The notes below the pieces were generated by a model that did not search any database, had not been told where the DNA came from, and saw only the letters and a program-made list of their open reading frames with translations. The translations under genes and the position numbers were made by a program. Source: an uncultured Nitrospira sp. (GTDB lineage: Bacteria; Nitrospirota; Nitrospiria; Nitrospirales; Nitrospiraceae). Taken from it: a stretch of 34,986 nucleotides of DNA. The stretch spans positions 1-34,986 of the forward strand of contig CABVRO010000027.1 of the NCBI GenBank assembly GCA_902500715.1. Reading direction: 5' to 3'. Shown here in pieces: positions 22,867 through 31,079 of the stretch (its first letter is position 1; each line of letters opens with the position of its first letter).

Positions 22867-23682
22867 TCATCGACCCTTTTCACGAAGGGTGGCGAGGTAC
22901 GCGACGAGGTCGCGGATATCTTCGTCCCGGAGGAGTGTCTTTGGATACATGGCTGTACCAGGGTGGCCGCGCTTGATCGAGCGGTAGCGGTCTTCGTCGT
23001 TCTGCGACTTCAGCGTGGCGGGATTCCGGAGGTTCGCGGGCGGCGCCGGAAGTGCGTCAAGCCGTTTGATCAGGTCGGCCGACATCGGCGGTCTTCGATT
23101 CAAATGTCCTTCGATGCCATGGCAGATCGCGCATCCACCGAGCTCATGATAGAGCCGCCGCCCGCTTTTGGCATCACCTCGCAGCGAGGTGTCGGGTTCA
23201 GGTAAGACAGCGGGTGGTGACACCGTGCCGCGGATTGAAGCCAGGTAGGGGAGCAACGCAAGAATCTCTTCGTCGGAAAGGGCTTCCTTCGAGAGTGGGT
23301 ACATGGCGGTCCGGAGATGCCCGTGCCTGATCGACTCGAACCGTTGTTTGTCGGTGGTGAGGGTAAGCGTGGTCGCCTGACGCAGGTCGGGTGGCGCAGG
23401 CGAGAGATGTTCGATATTGTCGCGGATGTTCTTGCTCAGTTGCGGGGGCAACCGGTTTTTGTAGCCGTCGATGCCATGGCACGTGGAGCAGAGGCCTTTG
23501 CCGTTGAAGATGGCCCGGCCTTGCTCGGCATCCGCCGGTCTGTTGTCCGGATTGGTCTGTGACGGCGATCCGGCCCAGAGATGTGAACCGGCCACCAACG
23601 AAGCTGCGAGACAGACTATCCCGCCGAGGGCCATTCCAGGGCCGCTTCTTCGAATCGGACTCTGATAGGAGAAGATCGGCAT
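22867..23682 (-). CDS. Di-haem c-type cytochrome, secreted
   Basis: The 271-residue protein has a signal segment (about 17-37, MALGGIVCLAASLVAGSHLWA) and two class I cytochrome c domains. Haem-binding motifs are CSTCH (65-69) and CAICH (184-188). Each domain has a TAMYP segment (Met127 and Met245) that probably gives the distal ligand, and ends in the usual helix (ILALLPYLASIRG; IRDLVAYLATLRE). The two halves resemble one another, so it arose by duplication. It would carry electrons in the periplasm. ATG 23682 or 23634 are possible starts. It converges on the pYEATS-like gene; no oxidase or reductase gene is adjacent, so its partners are unknown. Confidence 0.9.
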   Translation of the reverse strand: MPIFSYQSPIRRSGPGMALGGIVCLAASLVAGSHLWAGSPSQTNPDNRPADAEQGRAIFNGKGLCSTCHGIDGYKNRLPPQLSKNIRDNIEHLSPAPPDLRQATTLTLTTDKQRFESIRHGHLRTAMYPLSKEALSDEEILALLPYLASIRGTVSPPAVLPEPDTSLRGDAKSGRRLYHELGGCAICHGIEGHLNRRPPMSADLIKRLDALPAPPANLRNPATLKSQNDEDRYRSIKRGHPGTAMYPKTLLRDEDIRDLVAYLATLREKGR

Positions 23683-24263
23683 GGTCAGTGCCCGGTTGGC
23701 GTGACTGTCGAACCTTCTTCTTTCATCATAATCGAGGAAGGGAGTGGAGTGCCATGCCGGATTGAGGTAAAGCGCGTTCCCGGCTGCCCCCGCGTGGCTT
23801 CCTTTCGCCGGTCGATCCTGTCCGGCCCTGTCCTTTTCGGTTCGGCGCTCCTGCCCGCTCAGGGCGAGAGATCCTTCCGTTTGAATTGCTCAATACTACG
23901 TACTAGCCCGCATTATTCATGAGCGCTTCTGCTGCACTTGCCGATTCACTGCTACGACGGGCCTTTGGCCGGCGGGCTCGCCCCTCGGATCCTCAACGTA
24001 CTGCACGAGTACGCTTCGGGTCCTCCCGGCTCCGCGCGCCGGTCTCGCCACGTGACTCGGCGATTTCGCGACGAACCGTCATGAATAATGCGGGCTAGTG
24101 GTTTCCTCTGTTCCCGCTATATGAGCGGTCATTTCGTGTCAGTTTGCGACAACATTTGGAACTATTTTGTTTTGCGGGAACAACATGCTTTGTCTTGAAA
24201 ACGGAAAGGCCACTTGCGTAGAGTGGCACCTCGTAACTTGTTTCACCTTGATAGGAGGATGGT
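23683..24263. other. Intergenic region containing a long inverted-repeat element
   Basis: The 581-base gap between the divergent cytochrome and beta-barrel genes holds the 198-base element at 23902-24099. The AT-rich stretch 24118-24215 directly upstream of the beta-barrel gene is the likely promoter zone, though no clear -35/-10 pair was confirmed. No coding frame here has support. Confidence 0.45.
23902..24099. repeat. 198-base element bounded by perfect 21-base inverted repeats
   Basis: The ends, 23902-23922 (actagcccgcattattcat plus ga) and 24079-24099, are exact reverse complements over 21 bases. The inner flanks remain partly complementary. The centre contains CCTCAACGTACTGCACGAGTACG-type sequence (about 23993-24015), which also resembles the core of family A elements at 4880-4910 and 30345-30375. 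No open frame fits. It is MITE-like in form, but no target duplication is obvious; ACT/AGT bound it. Confidence 0.82.
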
Positions 24264-24848
24264 ATGCATAGGAATCGCGAACAGCCTGTGTTCAGTGGGG
24301 TTATGGTCTTGGCCTTGCTGGTGAGCTTTGCCCCCGCTTTCGCTCAGGCTGCCGAGTGGGTGCATGAGGGCATGGCGGAAGAAGGAAAAGTCACGATGGG
24401 ATTCCGGGTAGGTCCGAGCTTCATGACACAGAGCTCGGGTGTGTCGACGGTCGGTCCGGCGCTGAACTTTCAAGGCATGTACGGACTGAACAAGTGGTTT
24501 CGTCTCGGCATGATGTTGGAATGGGAACGTCACGGGATCGATGGGCCGCGAAGCGGGTCCGTCGATACCATTACGCTCCTTCCGGTGAACCTGGAGTATC
24601 GTCCCGGGCATTTCGGCAACTTCATTCCGTACTTCACGACCGGTCTGGGTGTGAATATCAATACGAAGGACGTGAAAGATACATTCGCCTGGCGGATCGG
24701 CGGCGGTATTGACTATGCGTTGACCAATTTGGTTCAGGGTGCGCCGAAGGGTCTGATGTTGAATATGGAAGCGGCCTGGAAGCGTAATCATCCCGAGAGT
24801 GACGGGTCTGCCATGGGCCTGCTCTTCGGTGTGCGCCACACATTCTAG
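24264..24848 (+). CDS. Outer-membrane beta-barrel protein
   Basis: A strong AGGAGG site sits about six bases before ATG 24264. The 194-residue product has a signal peptide (VMVLALLVSFAPAFAQAAE) and a mature part of about 165 residues made of alternating hydrophobic strands (VTMGFRVGPSFMTQ, PALNFQGMYGLNKWFRLGMMLEWER, TITLLPVNLEYRP, FIPYFTTGLGVNIN). It ends in Phe (GVRHTF), the usual C-terminal residue for insertion by the Bam complex. It resembles eight-stranded OmpA/OmpW-like barrels. Pore or adhesin function cannot be told. It is single, with about 310 non-coding bases after it. Confidence 0.85.
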   Translation: MHRNREQPVFSGVMVLALLVSFAPAFAQAAEWVHEGMAEEGKVTMGFRVGPSFMTQSSGVSTVGPALNFQGMYGLNKWFRLGMMLEWERHGIDGPRSGSVDTITLLPVNLEYRPGHFGNFIPYFTTGLGVNINTKDVKDTFAWRIGGGIDYALTNLVQGAPKGLMLNMEAAWKRNHPESDGSAMGLLFGVRHTF

Positions 24849-25159
24849 TCTTCATTCTCTCCCCTGAGATATGTACCGGGCAGTCGGGGCGGTGTGTCTG
24901 TTCCTGGTTGCCCGGTCCTTCTCACGATTTTCAGCCTCTCGCCATGAATTTCCGTGACGGGAGCGGCGTCCTCGTAGGCGAGGGACTTCCCGCCTCTGCT
25001 GTTTCATTCTGCCGCAATGTGTTATAAGCTACCTGTTTCTCTCGCCGGATACGCTTGCCTGTGTGCAGGTGTGTCATCGAATCAATCCAGACCTGGTCGG
25101 ATCGTACGATCGTCAGACCGTCAATTCCAAAGGCATTGTACAGGGGGGACTGAAGCAGG
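24849..25159. other. Intergenic region, nothing recognisable
   Basis: This 311-base stretch lies between the beta-barrel and pyrophosphatase genes. No inverted repeat followed by a T run was found near the first gene's stop. A minus-strand frame (24931-25212) overlaps the pyrophosphatase start and has no support. Confidence 0.35.
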
Positions 25160-25846
25160 ATGAGCAAGAAGGAAATCGATGCGGCGCGACGACTGATGAG
25201 CCTGATGTTCAAAGCGCATCCCTGGCACGGAGTGTCGATGGGAGACCAGGCTCCGGATCTGGTGACGGCCTATATCGAAATCGTGCCCAGCGATACGGTG
25301 AAATATGAGGTGGACAAGGCCACGGGCTTTCTGAAGGTCGACCGTCCTCAGCGGTTTTCCAACTTTTGTCCCGTGTACTACGGCCTCATCCCCCAAACCT
25401 TTTGCGGCGAGCGGGTGGCGAAGCTCTTCGGCGAACGCGCCCGTCGGTCGGACATGATCGGCGACGGGGATCCCCTCGACATCTGCGTGCTCACCGAGAA
25501 GGCGATTCCCCACAGCGATATTTTGCTGACCGCCCGGCCGATCGGCGGGTTCAGCATGGCGGACGGCGGCGAGGCAGACGACAAGATCATCGCGGTGATG
25601 CGGGACGATGCCGTCTACGGGGCGTTGACCGATCTCAAAGAATGCCCCATAACGCTCCTCGACCGGTTGCAGCACTACTTTCTGACCTATAAACAAGCAC
25701 CAGGCTCCATCCACCACAACAAGGTTGAGATTACGAGCATGTACGGCCGCGACGAAGCCATCAACGTCATCCGCGCCAGCCACGACGACTACAAAGCAAA
25801 ATTCCCCGAGTTGGAATTTATGTGGCCGGCCAGTATGAACAGCTAG
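25160..25846 (+). CDS. ppa: Inorganic pyrophosphatase, soluble family I
   Basis: This enzyme hydrolyses pyrophosphate to two phosphates (EC 3.6.1.1), drawing biosynthetic reactions forward in the cytoplasm. The signature DGDPLDICV (102-110) carries the metal-binding Asp residues. Earlier KYEVDKATGFLKVDRP (48-63) and YYGLIPQT, and later DDKIIAVMRDD, match the family. At 228 residues it is longer than the 175-residue bacterial type and has an extra N-terminal helix, as in some longer bacterial forms. AGCAGG precedes ATG 25160 closely. It is followed 29 bases later by the RNA helicase gene on the same strand. Confidence 0.94.
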   Translation: MSKKEIDAARRLMSLMFKAHPWHGVSMGDQAPDLVTAYIEIVPSDTVKYEVDKATGFLKVDRPQRFSNFCPVYYGLIPQTFCGERVAKLFGERARRSDMIGDGDPLDICVLTEKAIPHSDILLTARPIGGFSMADGGEADDKIIAVMRDDAVYGALTDLKECPITLLDRLQHYFLTYKQAPGSIHHNKVEITSMYGRDEAINVIRASHDDYKAKFPELEFMWPASMNS

Positions 25847-25875
25847 CACGACCAAGAAAGGTGTAGCCCCTCCTC

Positions 25876-27606
25876 ATGAAACACACCACGACGCCATTGC
25901 CGACAGAGCCGGCCGCCAAAGGATTTTCCCCTGGTTTTGCCGCGCTCGGATTAGAAGCCTCGCTGCTGACCACCCTGGAAGCACTGGGCTACGAAGAACC
26001 CACCCCGATTCAACGTGAGGCCATTCCTCCCTTGCTGGAGGGACGAGACCTGCTGGGGCAGGCCGCCACGGGAACCGGAAAGACAGCGGCGTTTGCCTTG
26101 CCGCTCCTGCAGCGGATTGCCCACGGGCCACGGCAGCGCCCCACGGCGCTGGTGTTAGTGCCCACGCGGGAACTGGCCGTGCAAGTGAGCGAGGCGGTGC
26201 AGCGGTACGGCAAGGAACTACGGATCGGGGTGCTCGCCCTGTATGGGGGCCAAGCGATGGGACCGCAACTGCAGGCGCTCAGGCGCGGGGTCGAAGTCAT
26301 CGTGGCGACGCCGGGCCGGGCCTTGGATCACCTCCGCCGCAAGACCTTGAAGCTGGCTGACCTGCAAGTGGTGGTGCTGGATGAGGCCGACGAAATGCTC
26401 GATATGGGTTTCGCCGACGACCTCGACGCGATCCTCGAACAAACTCCGGCGACCAAGCAGACCGCGCTGTTTTCGGCGACCATGCCGCCGCGGATTGCGT
26501 CCATCGCGCGCCGGCATTTGAAGAATCCGGTCGATGTGACGATTGCCCGTGAGCCGGTGAAAGCTGGCGCGGCGCCGCGGGTGCAGCAGACCGCCTACGT
26601 GGTGGCGCGACAGCACAAGGTGTCCGCGCTGGCCCGCGTGTTGGATATCGCCACCCCCAAGTCGGCGCTCGTGTTCTGCCGGACGCGGTTGGAAGTGGAT
26701 GAAGTGACGGCGGCGCTGAACGGCCGCGGATATCGGGCCGAGGCCATTCATGGCGGCATGAGCCAGGTGCAACGGGATCGTGTGATGCAGGCGTTTCGCT
26801 CAGGACAAACCGAGCTCCTCGTGGCGACCGACGTGGCCGCGCGTGGGTTGGATATTCCGTCCGTCTCCCATGTGATCAACTACGATCTGCCTTCGTCGTT
26901 GGAAGTCTACGTCCATCGTATCGGGCGAACGGGCCGGGCCGGGCGAGAAGGCGCGGCCATGACCATTATCGAACCACGTGAACAGCGATTATTGCGCGCG
27001 GTCGAACAACATACGAAAGCGAAAATTACGGTCGCCGCTGTGCCATCCCTGGGCGATCTGTTAGCCAAGCGGCTGGAGCGGACGAAGACCTCCATTCAAG
27101 AAACCCTGAAGGCCGGCGAACTGGAAGATTTTCGCCGCGTCGTTCAGGCGCTGGCTACAACGGCAGATCCGGCGGATATCGCGGCGGCGGCCATCAAGCT
27201 GGTGTACCGCTCCCACGGCGGCGAACGGGCTGAAGAAGAGATCCCGGCGGTGTCGACCAGGGCGCCGGATCCCTATCGGCCGTCGCGTCCTTCGTACGGT
27301 TCCGCTCCTCAGCAAGGGGATCGCGCGCGCGCGACTCGGGGCGGCCTGAGCCGCGGTGGTCGGGAGGCTGGAACGGTGCGGGTCTATGTCGGGGCCGGGC
27401 GTGCGGCAGGCGTCAGGCCGGGGGATCTCGTCGGCGCGATTGCGAATGAAGCGGGGGTGCCGTCGCGCATGATCGGGGCGATCGAAGTCGAGGAGCGGTT
27501 CTCCCTGGTGGATGTGCAGGAAGAAGCGGCCCGGCAGATTATCGAGGCGCTAGGGCGGACGCGCATCAAGGGCCAAAAAGTCGCCGTGAGATTGTTCAGA
27601 GATTAA
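25876..27606 (+). CDS. DEAD-box ATP-dependent RNA helicase, DeaD/CsdA-like
   Basis: The 576-residue protein has all core motifs: Q motif PTPIQ (42-46), motif I AATGTGKT (63-70), Ia PTREL (96-100), II DEAD (169-172), III SAT (200-202), IV VFCRT, V ATDVAARGLDI, and VI HRIGRTGRAGR. Residues about 505-576 form a DbpA-type RNA-binding domain (VRVYVGAGRAAGVRPGDLVGAIANEAGVPSRMIGAIEVEERFSLVDV), with an Arg/Ser/Gly linker before it. Such helicases unwind RNA in ribosome assembly and mRNA decay, often in the cold. It starts 29 bases after pyrophosphatase; only AAAGG lies upstream. Confidence 0.93.
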   Translation: MKHTTTPLPTEPAAKGFSPGFAALGLEASLLTTLEALGYEEPTPIQREAIPPLLEGRDLLGQAATGTGKTAAFALPLLQRIAHGPRQRPTALVLVPTRELAVQVSEAVQRYGKELRIGVLALYGGQAMGPQLQALRRGVEVIVATPGRALDHLRRKTLKLADLQVVVLDEADEMLDMGFADDLDAILEQTPATKQTALFSATMPPRIASIARRHLKNPVDVTIAREPVKAGAAPRVQQTAYVVARQHKVSALARVLDIATPKSALVFCRTRLEVDEVTAALNGRGYRAEAIHGGMSQVQRDRVMQAFRSGQTELLVATDVAARGLDIPSVSHVINYDLPSSLEVYVHRIGRTGRAGREGAAMTIIEPREQRLLRAVEQHTKAKITVAAVPSLGDLLAKRLERTKTSIQETLKAGELEDFRRVVQALATTADPADIAAAAIKLVYRSHGGERAEEEIPAVSTRAPDPYRPSRPSYGSAPQQGDRARATRGGLSRGGREAGTVRVYVGAGRAAGVRPGDLVGAIANEAGVPSRMIGAIEVEERFSLVDVQEEAARQIIEALGRTRIKGQKVAVRLFRD

Positions 27607-28054
27607 TCAATGGGGCGGGCCGGCCGTTGGCAGACGTCACGGCCTGCTCACCGCGTGATCTTCCGGAGTCTGTCCTCTGTCGACAGGCCCCACCGTTGAG
27701 TCCGGCCGGTCGATCCCCCGCGCAGGCTGAGCCATCACCGCCGTTTCGGTTCGGCATCTTCCGTCTTGGCCCTTGTTGCCTGACCGGTTTTGCGATACCA
27801 TCCCGCACAGACATGATACGTCTCACCCATACCGTACCGGCCGCCTCGCGATCGTGAGGGTGTGCCGACAGACGGTGCGTCACACTTCATTATCCGATCA
27901 GTTTCAGGCAGGCAGCCTCCGTGGTGCCTCGCACCGGCGAGCCATTGCGGAAAGAGATTGGCGGCGTCTGATATTTGGTCGCGATCCAGGGGGTTGGCGC
28001 AGGAGTGAGACCGGGTTCCGATAAGTCACGGCGACGGAGAGGATCTGTGTTGAG
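27607..28054. other. Intergenic region before the SF2 helicase
   Basis: The 448 bases hold no supported gene. The end carries the purine-rich GGAGAGGA (about 28035-28042) that serves the helicase start at 28055. No hairpin-plus-T terminator was seen after the RNA helicase stop. Frames on both strands lack ribosome binding sites or family features. Confidence 0.35.
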
Positions 28055-29617
28055 ATGGCGGTGACGCTCGCACCCTGGAAAGCCGTGCTGCGGGACTGGC
28101 AGGCGAGGGCGGTCGCCGATGTGTCGGCGCAGCAGCGCGAGGACTATCTCGTCACCGCGACGCCCGCGGCCGGAAAAACACGCTTCGCGCTCCGGATCGC
28201 ACATCAGTATCTCGCTGATCGGGCCGCGAGCCGTGTGCTGGTGATCTGCCCGACGAATCATCTCAGAACGCAGTGGGCCTCGGCAGCGGGGCAGGTCGGC
28301 ATTCAGCTCGATCCGGCGCTCTCGAACGAGCAGGCCTGCGAGGCGCGCGACTATCATGGAGCAATCGTGACCTACCAACAGGTCTGTCTGGCGCCGGAAG
28401 TATTCCGTCGCGCCTGCCGCAGTCGTAAAACTCTCGTCATCCTCGATGAGTTGCACCACGCCGGTGACGGCAAGGATTGGGGCAAGGCGCTGCGCGAATC
28501 CTTCGGCGAGGCGGTCTTTCGTCTGGCGCTGTCCGGCACGCCGTTTCGCTCCGACAACAATCCCATTCCTTTCGTACGGTATGAGCAGGGCGAAAGCCAG
28601 GCGGATTTTACCTATGGGTATTCGCATTCGATTCGGGACGGGGTCTGTCGCCCGATTCTGTTTCCGAGTTACGAAGGCGAACTGACCTGGTTGTCGGACG
28701 GACGCGAGCATCGGGCTACCTTCGAAGACGGCTTAACCTTCGAGCGCCAGCGGGAACGGCTCAAGACCGCGTTGCTGCAGGAGACATGGCTGGGCCCTGT
28801 CTTGACCGATGCCCATGCCGAGTTGCAACGGTTGCGCAAGCAGGAGCAGGCGGATGCGGGGGGGTTGATCGTCACCATGAATCAGGACCATGCGCGGCAG
28901 GTGGCGGACCTGGTGTTGAAGCTCACGGGCACACGCGCGCTCGTAGCGGTGTCCGACGATCCATCCGCCTCGAAGACCATCGAAACCTTTGCGCATCACA
29001 AGCAGCAACAGTGGCTGGTGGCGGTGAATATGGTGAGCGAAGGCGTCGATATTCCTCGCCTGCGGGTCGGTGTGTATGCGACCAACGTGTTGACCGAGAT
29101 GTATTTCCGCCAGGTCGTCGGACGGTTCGTACGGATGCAGGAGAAGGTGCCGAAACCGCAACGGGCCTGGCTCTATCTCCCGAAGGATGCGACGCTGGTT
29201 CATTATGCCAAACGCATCAAGGTCGAGCGCGATCACGTCCTCGAAGAGATCATGCCGTCCGTGCAACGGACATTGTTCGGCACGGCGGCGACGTCGCTGA
29301 AGGAGTATATTCCGCTCAACGGTGTGGCCAGGCTGGATGCCTTGATCGGTGCCGATGAGGGTGACCCGGCGGGTGAAGGCAAGGGGCAGCCGGAACCGGC
29401 GGTCGCGTTGCACGACCGGAAAAACGCCTTGCGGGACAAACATCGCTCTCTGGTCGGGGCGGTGGCGCGGAAGTGCGGGATGGATCATCGGCAGCTGAAT
29501 GCGGAGTTGATCAAGCGGACAGGCGGCCGGGTCGATCAGGCGACCATCCCGCAACTGGAGCGGCGGATCGCGCTGCTGGAAAAGTGGCGGGATTCCGGCT
29601 TCGACAAGAAGCGCTGA
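28055..29617 (+). CDS. Superfamily 2 DExH helicase (type III restriction/ERCC3-like helicase core)
   Basis: The 520-residue protein has Walker A ATPAAGKT (35-42), motif II DELHH (131-135), motif III SGTPFR (160-165), a motif V-like NMVSEGVDIPRL, and motif VI QVVGRFVR. An initial LRDWQARAVADV is Q-tip-like. The C-terminal 100 residues (from LGADEGDPAG to CGMDHRQLNAELIKRTGGRVDQATIPQLERRIALLEKW) form a helical extension of unknown role. The best match is the general UvsW/ERCC3-like SF2 group acting on DNA. No nuclease or methylase partner lies next to it, so it is not clearly part of a restriction system. It is followed 80 bases later by the degenerate AAA-like gene. Confidence 0.88.
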   Translation: MAVTLAPWKAVLRDWQARAVADVSAQQREDYLVTATPAAGKTRFALRIAHQYLADRAASRVLVICPTNHLRTQWASAAGQVGIQLDPALSNEQACEARDYHGAIVTYQQVCLAPEVFRRACRSRKTLVILDELHHAGDGKDWGKALRESFGEAVFRLALSGTPFRSDNNPIPFVRYEQGESQADFTYGYSHSIRDGVCRPILFPSYEGELTWLSDGREHRATFEDGLTFERQRERLKTALLQETWLGPVLTDAHAELQRLRKQEQADAGGLIVTMNQDHARQVADLVLKLTGTRALVAVSDDPSASKTIETFAHHKQQQWLVAVNMVSEGVDIPRLRVGVYATNVLTEMYFRQVVGRFVRMQEKVPKPQRAWLYLPKDATLVHYAKRIKVERDHVLEEIMPSVQRTLFGTAATSLKEYIPLNGVARLDALIGADEGDPAGEGKGQPEPAVALHDRKNALRDKHRSLVGAVARKCGMDHRQLNAELIKRTGGRVDQATIPQLERRIALLEKWRDSGFDKKR

Positions 29618-29697
29618 GCGGCTGAAGTGTGGTACTGATGGCAGGCCCATCGAGGGACTGCGATCTCGTTGAATATTGATGTGAGAGGAAGGCAGGC

Positions 29698-30252
29698 ATG
29701 GCTGGGAAACAAGTGGTGCGCCGGACGAGTGCGGTCGCCAAGAAGAGCACGAAGCAGGCGGTGAACAAATCAGGAACGAAAAACGCGGCGCTCGCGCGCC
29801 GCGCAAAGACGACTCGCGCCAAGCGGTCGTCCGTGGCGGTGGTGGTGCTGTCCGGTTCCACTCCGCTTCGCCGGAACAAGGCGGCGGAGTTGGTGGCGGA
29901 AGAACTGCAATTGGATCTGGCAAAGGTGAACCTGGCTTCGGTGGTCAGCCGTCAGGTCGGCGAGACCGAGAAGAACATCAACCGGGTGTTCGATGAGGCG
30001 GAACGGAGCGGATCGATTCTCTTCTTCGACGGCGCGGATGCGCTGTTCGGCACGGGCCGGGCGGGCAAGGCCGGCGCTGATCGATCGACCGCTGCCGGGG
30101 CGGCCCATCTGCTACAACGTATCGAGGACCATACCGGCCTGGTCATTCTCACGACCAACGGGAAAAGCCGGATCGATCAAGTCTTGTCGCGGCAAGCGAA
30201 GGTGTCCGTGATGGTGGGCATCAAGAAGAAGCCAAAGAAGAAGACGGCCTGA
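29698..30252 (+). CDS. AAA-ATPase-derived protein lacking Walker A and Walker B Glu, with Lys-rich tails (copy 2)
   Basis: This 184-residue paralogue of the gene at 17157 starts after AGAGGAAGGCAGGC. The N-terminal tail of 45 residues and the C-terminal tail are Lys/Arg-rich. The core matches in order: VVVLSGSTPLRRNKAAELVA, EELQLDLAKVNLASVVSRQVGETEKNINRVFDEAERSGSILFFD, then DALFG and LVILTTNGKSRID. Walker A is absent (SGSTPLRRNK, about 52-61). Walker B is ILFFDG (107-112): Gly 112 replaces the catalytic Glu. The region DAHDRDANAE of copy 1 is replaced by AGKAGADRSTAAG. The core is therefore eroded further than copy 1, but the frame stays open, suggesting a kept non-ATPase role. Confidence 0.8.
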   Translation: MAGKQVVRRTSAVAKKSTKQAVNKSGTKNAALARRAKTTRAKRSSVAVVVLSGSTPLRRNKAAELVAEELQLDLAKVNLASVVSRQVGETEKNINRVFDEAERSGSILFFDGADALFGTGRAGKAGADRSTAAGAAHLLQRIEDHTGLVILTTNGKSRIDQVLSRQAKVSVMVGIKKKPKKKTA

Positions 30253-30297
30253 CGAGTCGTTCTCTCAATGGTTGTTCGAGAAGCGATGTCACGAGCA

Positions 30298-30420
30298 CAG
30301 GATGCTCAAAAAGGCTGCTCAGCAAGGCCGCAGCGAGCGAGGGGCCGAGGCGTACCCTCGGGGTACGTTGAGGGTCCGAGCGATGCGAGAACGCGGCTGA
30401 CAGACTTTTTCAGCATCCTG
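30298..30420. repeat. Inverted-repeat element, family A, copy 2
   Basis: Ends 30298-30317 (caggatgctcaaaaaggctg) and 30401-30420 (cagactttttcagcatcctg) are complementary at 18 of 20 positions. The inside holds a 17-base hairpin at 30351-30367 (cgtaccctcggggtacg) and the motif AGCAAGGCCGCAGCGAGCGA shared with copy 1. It lies between the convergent AAA-like and zinc-finger genes. A T run (ttttt) near the right end could help termination. Confidence 0.85.
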
Positions 30421-30426
30421 TGAGGA

Positions 30427-30597
30427 TTATTCCGTTTCTTCGCTGGCCTCCAGACACTTCGTGCACTGTTCCAGATCGGGCACGCCATGGGCGCTGCAGA
30501 AGTGCCGATGGCAGAGGCCGCAGAGCATAAAGGTCATCTTGATGCGGTCTTCCGCTTCGCAGTAGTAACAGTTTTTTGCGGTTCTTGCCTTCGGCAT
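30427..30597 (-). CDS. 56-residue zinc-finger protein
   Basis: A short reverse-strand gene codes MPKARTAKNCYYCEAEDRIK, then MTFMLCGLCHRHFCSAHGVP and DLEQCTKCLEASEETE. Eight Cys and three His are spaced C-x2-C..C-x2-C-x3-FC-x2-H..C-x2-C, an AN1/B-box-like double zinc site. GGAGAAGGACC lies directly before ATG 30597, a good site. The stop is TAA at 30427-30429, six bases from the repeat element. Small zinc-binding proteins of this type may bind nucleic acid or protein. It could be a folded regulator or adaptor; nothing close by shows the partner. Confidence 0.75.
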   Translation of the reverse strand: MPKARTAKNCYYCEAEDRIKMTFMLCGLCHRHFCSAHGVPDLEQCTKCLEASEETE

Positions 30598-31079
30598 GGT
30601 CCTTCTCCTCGAAACATGTGTCGGTTCAATTACCAGTCATTGAGTGAGTGCACGAGTCGCATTCCGTCGGCGTCAGTGCGCTTCGCCGTTCCATGCCGAT
30701 GATCGGGCATGAGGGCGGCAGGACCTGAAACCATGACAGGGGGCGGGCAAGGCACCTAGGCCGAGTTAGCCTGAGGCGCTAAGGGCAGCTAGAGGTGTGA
30801 TCGTGCTCGCGTTCACCATTCCACAGGGTCGGCCGGCACTCCCGTGGACTGATGCTCCTTATAACACATTTTGCCGATCGTCGGCTTGGCCCTGACCGGG
30901 CGGCCGCCGGCGGCGTTCTGCACATCTGTGAATCGTGAAGCGTATCTCGTCAGGGACGCCCACTCTCGATTTCCGGCCATGTGCGATGAACTCTATGCCA
31001 TACGCTCTTTTCTGCGGACGAGAGACGAACGACGTTTCACGAACGACGGACTAGGAGGACGGCCTTTTTGCGCATCCTG
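30598..31079. other. Intergenic region before the prfC stop
   Basis: The 482-base stretch holds no supported gene. The end (31056-31080: ggcctttttgcgcatcctgc) resembles the right end of family A elements, as at 4941-4960 and 30401-30420, but no left arm was found. A frame through 30871-31152 lacks a ribosome binding site and runs into prfC. Promoters for the zinc-finger gene should lie near 30600-30750. Confidence 0.45.

Noticed and set aside
24221..24240. Sigma-54-like sequence TGGCACCTCGTAACTTG before the beta-barrel gene
   Set aside because: The GC doublet expected ten bases after GG is not present (CT/TT instead).
28055..30252. SF2 helicase plus AAA-like gene as a defence island or type III restriction system
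   Set aside because: No methylase, nuclease or other effector is adjacent, and a generic repair-type helicase fits as well.
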